11,030 bases of DNA from Burkholderiales bacterium (GTDB lineage: Bacteria; Pseudomonadota; Gammaproteobacteria; Burkholderiales; Burkholderiaceae), in assembly GCA_947372535.1 (NCBI GenBank), contig CANBUA010000150.1, forward strand, positions 1-11,030. The letters run 5' to 3'. Positions 5,345 to 11,030 of the stretch are shown here, one piece after another (position 1 is the stretch's first letter; every line of letters starts with the position of its first letter). A program made the translations under genes and the position numbers. The notes under the pieces are model-generated. The model worked only from the letters and a program-made list of their open reading frames with translations. It searched no databases and was not told where the DNA came from.

Positions 5345-5890
5345 TCAGAGGATCAGCACCATGGCCAGGCGGTCGAAATAACGGAACTGGCCCGGCCCGT
5401 CGATCAGCTTGATGGCATGGGGCCGCACACCGCAAGGCTGGAAGCCCGCACGCTCGTACAAGCGCACGACGTGGTCACTGGTGCGGCTGACCTGCAGTGT
5501 GATCTGTTCCAAGCCGATGGCCTGGCGGGCCTCGGCGATGGCACCCTTGAGCAGCAGCGTGCCCACACCCCGGCCCGTGGCCCGGGGCGACACCATCATC
5601 GAGTTGAGCTCGGCGGTGTGGCGCAGCTTGGACAGGCTCTGCCGCTCCAGGCCGATCATGCCGACGAGCTCGCCCTGGTCCCAGGCGCCCAGCAGGAAGG
5701 TGCCACCCAGGGTGTCACTCAGGCCCAGCCGGCCGATGAAGCTTTCCGGGGGGCGGGCGCGTTCGCTTTCGATGTCGGCGTCGAAGGCTTCCGGGTGGAG
5801 GGTCAGGCCCAGGTCTCGCAAGCGCTTGTATTCACCGAGCTCGGCCGGCGCGATCCGGGCAATGCGGACGGGCCGTTCACCGGCTTGCAT
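5345..5890 (-). CDS. GNAT-family N-acetyltransferase, 181 residues
   Basis: Transfers an acetyl group from acetyl-CoA to an unknown amine substrate. The central strand and pyrophosphate-binding loop are clear: ELNSMMVSPRATGRGVGTLLL at 94-114, containing the RxxGxG-type signature RATGRG (103-108). Motif B follows with HVVRLYERAGFQPCG at 140-154, the usual N-terminal half of the CoA site. The first half (10-60) has the EYKRLRDLGL helix found in small-molecule GNATs. The start is ATG at 5890, preceded by GGAGA with good spacing; the same frame is open further upstream but lies over mobA. The start overlaps the end of mobA by 14 bp, so the two are translationally coupled. No known link to molybdenum cofactor. 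Confidence 0.92.
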   Translation of the reverse strand: MQAGERPVRIARIAPAELGEYKRLRDLGLTLHPEAFDADIESERARPPESFIGRLGLSDTLGGTFLLGAWDQGELVGMIGLERQSLSKLRHTAELNSMMVSPRATGRGVGTLLLKGAIAEARQAIGLEQITLQVSRTSDHVVRLYERAGFQPCGVRPHAIKLIDGPGQFRYFDRLAMVLIL

Positions 5891-6527
5891 GTGGTGTCTC
5901 CATGGTGTTGATGTTGGCGAAAGCGTCAGCGTCTTCAAAGAATACGCTGCGCCATGGGCGCGTGCCCATCCACCGCGACACTTTACGCTCACCCTGGGCA
6001 AATTGTGCCTCCAGCGAGGGCAAGGCGCGCCGGTGGGCCAGGGCGCAGACCCAGTGCTGGCGGGGCGTGTCCGGCTCGTCCAAGGTCTGGGGCACGACGA
6101 TGTCGGCGTCGGCCGCCAGGGCCGCGTCCAGCAATCGGGCGATGAGGTCGGTGGGCAGGCGAGGGCTGTCACAGGGCACGAACTGCATCCACTCGCCTTG
6201 CATTTGCCGCAGCGCCGTCAGCATGCCGGCCAGGGGGCCGCTGCGGGGGGGCAGATCCGGCGCGTCGGCCCACACCGGGGCTTCGGCATCGGGCGGGGCC
6301 GCCACGCCAGCGTGCCACAGCTCGGCATAAGCCTGGGCGTTGCGGTTGGCCGAGATGCAGACCGATGAGGCCTGCGGGGCCATGCGTTGCAGCACCGCCT
6401 GGGCCATCGGCGCGCCACACCAGTGGACCAGGCCCTTGTCCTGCCCGCCCATGCGGCGGCCTTCGCCTCCCGCCAGCAGGCACAGGGACACAGGCATCGA
6501 CAAAGGGAACACCACGGGCTCAGCCAC
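5877..6527 (-). CDS. mobA: Molybdenum cofactor guanylyltransferase MobA, 216 residues
   Basis: Links GMP from GTP to molybdopterin-molybdenum to form the bis-MGD-type cofactor used by DMSO-reductase-family enzymes such as nitrate reductase and formate dehydrogenase. The N-terminal nucleotide-binding motif [16 protein letters not shown] is at 18-33, NRN at 61-63, GPLAGM at 96-101, the metal-binding PCDSPRLP at 118-125, and the C-terminal FANINT at 203-208. Length is normal for MobA (about 190-220). The start used is GTG at 6527, overlapping the moaA stop by 8 bp; ATG at 6497 would give 206 residues and is a fair alternative, since the glycine-rich motif lies only seven residues after it. Cotranscribed with moaA upstream and the GNAT gene downstream. 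Confidence 0.95.
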   Translation of the reverse strand: MAEPVVFPLSMPVSLCLLAGGEGRRMGGQDKGLVHWCGAPMAQAVLQRMAPQASSVCISANRNAQAYAELWHAGVAAPPDAEAPVWADAPDLPPRSGPLAGMLTALRQMQGEWMQFVPCDSPRLPTDLIARLLDAALAADADIVVPQTLDEPDTPRQHWVCALAHRRALPSLEAQFAQGERKVSRWMGTRPWRSVFFEDADAFANINTMETPHASR

Positions 6528-7740
6528 CGATGTAGCTCATCTCGATGCGCTGGGGCTCGGGGGCCGCTGCATCCGTTGGCAGCCCGTCCACCGCCGCCCC
6601 CGGTGCGCGCAGCTGCGAGTAGCGGTCACTGCGGCCCTGCCACAACTGGCTCAGGCTGTCGCGCAAGGCCTCGTCGGACCACGATGACGGGCCGCGCAAG
6701 GCGGCGCGCAGGTCGTGGCCCTGGCTGGCAAACAGACAGGTGAACAGGCGGCCGTCGGTGGACAGGCGCAGGCGGCTGCAGTCGCCGCAGAAGGCCTGGG
6801 TGACGCTGGAGATGAAGCCCACTTCGCCCTGGCCATCGGCATAGCCCCAGCGTTGGGCGGTCTCGCCCGGGGCGCTGGGGCTGAGCGCGCGCAGAGGGTA
6901 GACGGCCTGCAGTCGCCGCAACACCTCGGCCGAGGGCAGCACCTGGTCCATGCGCCAGCGGTTGGTCTGGCCCACGTCCATGAACTCGATGAAGCGCAGG
7001 ATGACGCCCGAGCCGCGGAAGTGCCGGGCCATGGGCAGGATCTGGTCGTCATTGACACCTCGCTGCACCACCATGTTGACCTTCACCGGGCCCAGGCCCG
7101 CCGCCTGAGCGGCTTCGATGCCGGCCAACACATCGGCCACATGGACATCCGCGTCGCTGAGTTGCCGAAAGCGCGCCGGATCCAGCGCATCGAGGCTGAC
7201 GGTCACGCGCTGCAAGCCGGCCGCCTTCAGGCTGGCGGCCTTGCGGGCCAGCAGGGTGCCGTTGGTGGTCATGGCCAGGCCCAGAGGCTGGTCCTCGGGC
7301 GTGCGCAGGGCGGCCAACTGGGCCACGAGGCGCTCCAGGTCCTTGCGCAGCAGGGGTTCGCCGCCCGTCAGGCGCAGCTTGTGCACGCCCAGTCCGGCCA
7401 TGACACGGGCGACGCGGGTGATCTCTTCAAAATGCAGCAGTTCGGGCTGGGGCAGGAAGGGATGGTCCTTGCCGAAGACTTCACGCGGCATGCAGTAAGC
7501 GCAGCGGAAGTTGCAGCGGTCGGTGACCGAGATGCGCAGATCGTGCAAGGGGCGATCGAGGGCGTCGCGTGGCTGGGCCTGATCTTGCTGATGGGGTGGC
7601 TGGTGGGCGAGCGAGTGGGTTGCCGCCAGGCGTGGCGTGGGCAGCGGCAGGAGCCGGGGGCCTGCCGGGACCAGCGGCGGCAAGGCCTTCAGCGCAAGCA
7701 GGCCGTCGCGGCGGGTCTGGGGGGATTCAGGCTGAGGCAT
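6520..7740 (-). CDS. moaA: GTP 3',8-cyclase MoaA (radical SAM), 406 residues
   Basis: Catalyses the first step of molybdenum cofactor synthesis, rearranging GTP to 3',8-cyclo-7,8-dihydro-GTP, which MoaC converts to cyclic pyranopterin. The radical-SAM cluster motif CNFRCAYC lies at about 75-82 of the ATG-7740 product, followed by [11 protein letters not shown] for S-adenosylmethionine binding and TTNGTLL. The C-terminal cluster Cys residues are in FCGDCSRLR and the later FTCLFAS. The chain ends in YIGG, the GG tail that is needed in this family. The N-terminus is about 50 residues longer than usual, a Pro/Leu/Gln-rich stretch before [16 protein letters not shown] at 7794 would lengthen it further and is less likely. 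No moaC, moaD or moaE lies nearby. Confidence 0.96.
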   Translation of the reverse strand: MPQPESPQTRRDGLLALKALPPLVPAGPRLLPLPTPRLAATHSLAHQPPHQQDQAQPRDALDRPLHDLRISVTDRCNFRCAYCMPREVFGKDHPFLPQPELLHFEEITRVARVMAGLGVHKLRLTGGEPLLRKDLERLVAQLAALRTPEDQPLGLAMTTNGTLLARKAASLKAAGLQRVTVSLDALDPARFRQLSDADVHVADVLAGIEAAQAAGLGPVKVNMVVQRGVNDDQILPMARHFRGSGVILRFIEFMDVGQTNRWRMDQVLPSAEVLRRLQAVYPLRALSPSAPGETAQRWGYADGQGEVGFISSVTQAFCGDCSRLRLSTDGRLFTCLFASQGHDLRAALRGPSSWSDEALRDSLSQLWQGRSDRYSQLRAPGAAVDGLPTDAAAPEPQRIEMSYIGG

Positions 7741-7773
7741 CGGCAGCGATTGTGCGCAGATGCGCCGTCGGGC

Positions 7774-7788
7774 GGGTGCCAGGCACCC
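7774..7788. promoter_or_regulatory. Perfect inverted repeat in the moaA leader
   Basis: GGGTGCC and GGCACCC flank a single central base, 34 bases before the moaA ATG and 40 bases after the C40-peptidase stop on the minus strand. It could be a small hairpin (6-bp stem, 3-base loop) that separates the two genes, or an operator. It lacks a T run and is far too small to be a Moco riboswitch. Confidence 0.3.
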
Positions 7789-7827
7789 ATTCACCCCAGG
7801 CCAGGCCGGGAGATCGCATGCCGGCTG

Positions 7828-8646
7828 TCAGTTGGCGGCGGCCGTGGCGGTGGCTGCTGCCGCGGCTGCAGCGCGCGGGCTCATGCCCGGCGCTCGGCGG
7901 GCGCCTTCGTAATGCTGCTGCCAGTAGGCTTCGCGGATGTCTTCGATGCGCACCTTGGCGCCCGATCGCGGCGAATGAATGAACTTGTTGTCGCCGATGT
8001 AGATGCCCACATGGGAGAAGGTATTGCGCAAGGTGTTGAAGAACACCAGATCGCCAGGCTTGAGCTCGGCCTTGGCCACGGGCACCAGATCAGGCGAATT
8101 GGCCTGTTCGATGGCCCGGCGGGGCAGGATCAGGCCGACGGTGTTTTCAAACACATGGCGGGTGAAGCCGCTACAGTCGAAGCCGGATTCGCGAGACATG
8201 CCGCCACGGCGGTAAGGCACGCCCAGGAAGGTCATGGCGCTGATGACCAGATCAGAGGCCACGTCGGTGGCCTTGCTGCGGACCTGCTGGGCCATTTCAA
8301 CCACGGGGCGGGTGTTGGGCAGCAAGCCCTTGTCGTTCAGGAAGCGCAGGACCGGATCGGCGGATTCAGATGGGGCCGCGCTGCCCGAGCTGTTGGCGCT
8401 GGTGGCGCTGCTGACCATCTTGGGGATCAGGTCGGCCGGCAACCAGGACAGGTCGCGGGCACCATCGCCGGATTTGGCGCCATCGGGCGTGGCACCTGGC
8501 GCCGACGCTGCTGCCGCGGCACCGACCGCTTGCGCACGCGCCACGCCGCCCAAGCCCATCGAGGCACAGAGCAGAACGCACATCAGGGTGCTCATCAAGG
8601 CTCGCAGGGGGGGCGAGCTCAAGGCAATCCAGTTCCAAAAACACAT
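7828..8646 (-). CDS. NlpC/P60 (C40) cell-wall peptidase, exported, 272 residues
   Basis: Peptidoglycan hydrolase of the NlpC/P60 family, which cuts within stem peptides in the periplasm. The catalytic domain occupies about 130-245: the nucleophile Cys158 in FDCSGF, His212 in SHVGIYIG and His224 in FIHSPRS, with the GDLVFF turn between. The N-terminus has a hydrophobic export signal ending in GVARAQA, then a low-complexity linker rich in Ala, Ser and Gly, and the C-terminus is an Ala/Thr-rich tail. ATG at 8646 is chosen because it keeps an Arg before the hydrophobic core; ATG at 8595 (255 residues) is an alternative supported by a possible promoter whose transcript would begin close to 8646. 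TTG at 8655 is unlikely. It precedes moaA by 87 bp. Confidence 0.93.
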   Translation of the reverse strand: MCFWNWIALSSPPLRALMSTLMCVLLCASMGLGGVARAQAVGAAAAASAPGATPDGAKSGDGARDLSWLPADLIPKMVSSATSANSSGSAAPSESADPVLRFLNDKGLLPNTRPVVEMAQQVRSKATDVASDLVISAMTFLGVPYRRGGMSRESGFDCSGFTRHVFENTVGLILPRRAIEQANSPDLVPVAKAELKPGDLVFFNTLRNTFSHVGIYIGDNKFIHSPRSGAKVRIEDIREAYWQQHYEGARRAPGMSPRAAAAAAATATAAAN

Positions 8647-8655
8647 GGGTCGCAA

Positions 8656-8685
8656 GACTAGTGGCTCTGACGCAGGGCGTCAACC
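8656..8685 (-). promoter_or_regulatory. Possible promoter of the C40 peptidase gene, with overlapping dyad
   Basis: On the minus strand TTGACG is followed after exactly 17 bases by TAGTCT, a fair sigma-70 pair with a strong -35 and weak -10. A perfect inverted repeat TGACGC-AGG-GCGTCA (8668-8682) covers the -35 box and spacer, where a repressor could bind. Transcription would begin near 8646-8650, making the start at 8595 more natural. Inferred from sequence only. Confidence 0.4.
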
Positions 8686-8854
8686 TCGTTGAATCAATGG
8701 TTTGGTGAGATTAGCACTGAAAACTGGCGTTTTGCCGGGCATCGCGCCTCCAGGTTTTCACGAGGGCAATGCGCCACGTGTACCGGGCGGTCACCCCAAG
8801 CCTTTGACTTGCAGCAAAAAGCACGCCTGGGGTATGCCCTAGCCTGATCATGAA

Positions 8855-8869
8855 GGCTGGTTGCCAGCC
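8855..8869 (+). promoter_or_regulatory. Hairpin in the leader of the DksA-like gene
   Basis: GGCTGG and CCAGCC pair around TTG, 36 bases before the ATG at 8906 and upstream of the GAGGAG ribosome binding site, which stays free. It may influence transcript stability. A TTGACT at 8804-8809 is a possible -35 box, but no -10 stands at the right distance. Confidence 0.25.
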
Positions 8870-8905
8870 GGCCCCACAACGTCGAGACACCCTGAGGAGA
8901 TCCAC

Positions 8906-9322
8906 ATGAGCCGCAACACCGTCGCCAGCCCTGTCCCTGCCGCCCCCTTGAGCGCCGCCAGCCTGGCCGCACTTCGGGTCCGGCTGACGGACATGGCCGG
9001 GCAGCTGGACGCCCGCGAAGCCGAATTGCGTGAGCGGCTGGCCGAACCCCCATCGGAATCCAGCAATGCCTTCATTGCCGGCTCTGAGGCGGGCCTGGCC
9101 GCCGAGGCTCAGGACGAAGTGATCGCCCAATTGGCCCACGAAGATGGCTTGCTGGCCCAGGTCAAGGATGCGCTGGACCGCATGGACCAGGGCCAATATG
9201 GCGAATGCCAGGATTGCGGTGAAACCATCGAAGCCGCCCGCCTGGACGCCGTGCCCTGGACCACCCATTGCCTGGGCTGCCAGGACCGGGCCGAGAAGCT
9301 CAAGCTTCGTCTTCACGCATGA
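8906..9322 (+). CDS. TraR/DksA-family zinc-finger protein, 138 residues
   Basis: Proteins of this family enter the secondary channel of RNA polymerase and change promoter response, with or without ppGpp. The C-terminal four-Cys zinc finger is complete: Cys101 and Cys104 (CQDC) and Cys122 and Cys125 (CLGC), followed by a basic helix (RAEKLKLRLHA). A helical hairpin with heptad-like pattern spans about 17-97. The acidic DxxDxA tip motif of true DksA is not visible at 50-66, and the protein is slightly shorter than DksA (about 150), so it is better called DksA-like. The ATG at 8906 is preceded by GAGGAG with six bases between; a longer frame from 8861 lacks such a site. Its 3' end overlaps the end of the ABC-F gene on the other strand by 23 bp. 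Confidence 0.92.
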   Translation: MSRNTVASPVPAAPLSAASLAALRVRLTDMAGQLDAREAELRERLAEPPSESSNAFIAGSEAGLAAEAQDEVIAQLAHEDGLLAQVKDALDRMDQGQYGECQDCGETIEAARLDAVPWTTHCLGCQDRAEKLKLRLHA

Positions 9323-11030
9323 TGGCTTCGATCTGCTCGCCCAGATCCAGCCATTCCAGCTCGGTCGCTTCGAGCTGATCGCTCAAGGCCTTCAGGCGCT
9401 TCCCCACGTCGGCAAATTCGGCAGGGCTCAGTTGCGCGCTGGCCAGCTTGTCGTTGAGTTCGGCCTGTTCGGCCTGGGCCTTGCTCATCAGGCTTTCGGC
9501 GCGTGACAAGGCCTGCTTGAGTGGCTTGGCCTGGTCGGCGCGGCGCTGGCGAGCCTGGGCGAGGGCCTTGCGGTCTTCCTTGCGCACCGCCGGGTTCTCT
9601 GCGGGCGACGCCACCAGGGCGCTCACGGGTGCAGCGGCTTTGGGCGGTGCGGCGGCTGGTTTGGCCGCCGTGGCGCCGGACTGTGCCGCAGCCGCTTCCT
9701 GCGCCAGCAGCTTGGCCTGCTCCTTCAGCCAGCGCTGGTAATCGTCCAAGTCGCCATCGAAGGTGCTGACGCCGCCGCGGGTCACCAGCCAGAACTCGTC
9801 GCACACCTCGCGCAGCAGGGCGCGATCGTGGCTGACCAGCATCACGCTGCCTTCGAACTCGTTGAGCGCAATGCTCAGGGCTTCGCGGGTGGTCAGGTCC
9901 AGGTGGTTGGTGGGTTCGTCCAGCAGCAGCAGGTTGGGGCGTTGCCACACCACCAGGGCCAGCACCAGGCGGGCCTTTTCGCCGCCTGAAAATTGGCCCA
10001 CGGGCTGCATGACCATGTCGCCGGTGAAGCGGAAACGGCCCAGGAAGTCGCGCAACTCTTGCTCGCGCGCCATGGGGCCCACATCCTTGGCCAGGCGAAT
10101 CATGTGCTGCAGCGGCCCGTCTTCGGGGCGCAGCACGTCCAGCTCCTGCTGGGCGAAGTAGCCAATGCTCAGGCCCTTGCCTTCGGTGACGTGGCCGGAC
10201 ACGGCGGGCAGCATGTGCGCCAGCGTTTTGACCAGGGTGGATTTGCCCTGGCCGTTGGCGCCCAGGATGCCGATGCGCTGGCCGGGCAGCACCGAGCGGT
10301 TGATGTCGTGGACGATGGTGACGGGCTCGCCCGTTTCACCTTCCGGCAGGGCATAGCCACATTGCAGATCGGCCATCACCAGCATGGGGTTGGGCAGGCT
10401 GGCGGGCGTGGGGAACTCGAACTCGAAATCGCTGGCGGTGAGGATGGGGGCGAGCCTTTCCATGCGCTCCAGCGCCTTGACGCGGCTCTGGGCCTGTTTG
10501 GCCTTGCTGGCCTTGGCCTTGAAGCGGTCGATGAACTTCTGCAGGTGGGCCATGCGCTCTTGCTGCTTGCCGTACGCGGCCTGGTGCTGGCTCATGCGCT
10601 CGGCACGCATGGATTCGAAGGCGGTGTAGCCCCCGGTGTAGCGGGTGAGCTGGGCTTCGTCCAGGTGCAGGGTGACGCGGGTGATGGCGTCGAGGAATTC
10701 CCGGTCGTGGCTGATGACGATCATCGTGCCTTCATAGCGCTGCAGCCAGCCTTCCAGCCAGACCAGGGCGTCCAGGTCCAAGTGGTTGGTGGGCTCGTCG
10801 AGCAGGAGCAGGTCGGCCGGGCACATCAGCGCACGCGCCAGTTGCAAGCGCATGCGCCAGCCGCCAGAGAAGCTGTTGACGGGCGCTTCGGTCTGGTTGA
10901 GCGTGAAGCCCAGGCCAAGCAGCAGGGCTTGGGCGCGAGCCGGGGCGTCGAAGTAGCCGACTTCAGCCAGGGTGGCGTGGGCTTCGCCAATGGCGTTGCC
11001 GTCGTCGGCTTCTTCAGCAGCAGCCAGGTC
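9300..11030 (-). CDS. ABC-F family ATPase, YheS-like, 5' end outside the window
   Basis: Soluble ABC protein with two ATPase domains and no membrane part; ABC-F proteins bind the ribosomal E site and act on translation. The visible part is 576 residues. It enters inside the first domain: signature SFSGGWRMR, then Walker B LLLLDEPTNHLD and the switch His in ISHDREFLDAI. An arm and linker rich in Lys, Gln and Arg (about 130-190 visible) follows. The second domain shows Walker A GANGQGKST, signature QFSGGEKAR, Walker B LLLLDEPTNHLD and LVSHDRALL. After an Ala/Pro-rich stretch comes a C-terminal coiled coil of about 90 residues, as in YheS and Uup. The start codon and first Walker A lie beyond 11030. 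The assignment to YheS rather than Uup is probable. Confidence 0.94.
   Translation of the reverse strand, partial: DLAAAEEADDGNAIGEAHATLAEVGYFDAPARAQALLLGLGFTLNQTEAPVNSFSGGWRMRLQLARALMCPADLLLLDEPTNHLDLDALVWLEGWLQRYEGTMIVISHDREFLDAITRVTLHLDEAQLTRYTGGYTAFESMRAERMSQHQAAYGKQQERMAHLQKFIDRFKAKASKAKQAQSRVKALERMERLAPILTASDFEFEFPTPASLPNPMLVMADLQCGYALPEGETGEPVTIVHDINRSVLPGQRIGILGANGQGKSTLVKTLAHMLPAVSGHVTEGKGLSIGYFAQQELDVLRPEDGPLQHMIRLAKDVGPMAREQELRDFLGRFRFTGDMVMQPVGQFSGGEKARLVLALVVWQRPNLLLLDEPTNHLDLTTREALSIALNEFEGSVMLVSHDRALLREVCDEFWLVTRGGVSTFDGDLDDYQRWLKEQAKLLAQEAAAAQSGATAAKPAAAPPKAAAPVSALVASPAENPAVRKEDRKALAQARQRRADQAKPLKQALSRAESLMSKAQAEQAELNDKLASAQLSPAEFADVGKRLKALSDQLEATELEWLDLGEQIEAIMREDEA

Noticed and set aside
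5409..6368. Plus-strand frames of 164 and 319 codons opposite the GNAT gene and mobA
   Set aside because: No motif, no ribosome binding site, antisense to genes with intact catalytic motifs.
6715..8661. A 648-codon plus-strand frame across moaA and the C40 peptidase
   Set aside because: It lies antisense to two genes with clear motifs and encodes Ala/Gly/Gln-rich low-complexity sequence. Length alone reflects high GC at third codon positions.
8804..8838. TTGACT with TATGCC as a promoter for the DksA-like gene
   Set aside because: The spacing is about 23 bases, too long for a normal sigma-70 promoter.

Overview
The window is GC-rich bacterial chromosome. Its gene content and style (NlpC/P60 lipoprotein-like hydrolase, moaA-mobA-GNAT cluster, short TraR/DksA zinc-finger protein, YheS-like ABC-F ATPase, IntI of the proteobacterial chromosomal type) suggest a betaproteobacterium, probably Burkholderiales. 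That placement is an inference from the proteins; there is no rRNA or other taxonomic marker here.

Left part (1 to about 1750) looks like the visible end of an integron cassette array read on the minus strand. It has one textbook attC site (312-381) whose extrahelical base fixes the orientation, a second palindrome-rich attC-like site (about 1007-1074), a complete cassette between them with an 80-residue membrane protein started by TTG, a partial cassette running off the left edge, and an AHSA1/SRPBCC-domain gene further right. Two consecutive cassettes carry the same roughly 119-bp tail sequence (1-119 and 569-687, about 90% identical).

Middle part (1742-5305). A stretch without a convincing gene (1742-2060) is followed by three plus-strand genes: a secreted TlpA/ResA-like thioredoxin, an unfamiliar 478-residue protein with a HExxGH ... 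E zinc-site pattern resembling M49 peptidases, and a complete integron integrase (intI). intI points away from the cassettes, as in ordinary integrons, but two plus-strand genes and more than 2 kb separate it from the first cassette. I could not find a convincing attI or a LexA box next to it.

Right part (5345-8646) is ordinary chromosome on the minus strand: C40 peptidase, then moaA, mobA and a GNAT acetyltransferase, the last three overlapping end to start and so probably one operon for molybdenum cofactor synthesis with an acetyltransferase attached. After a 259-bp divergent intergenic region comes a plus-strand DksA-like gene, whose end overlaps the end of a minus-strand ABC-F ATPase that continues past the right edge.

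No tRNA, rRNA, CRISPR array, insertion sequence or replication origin was seen.
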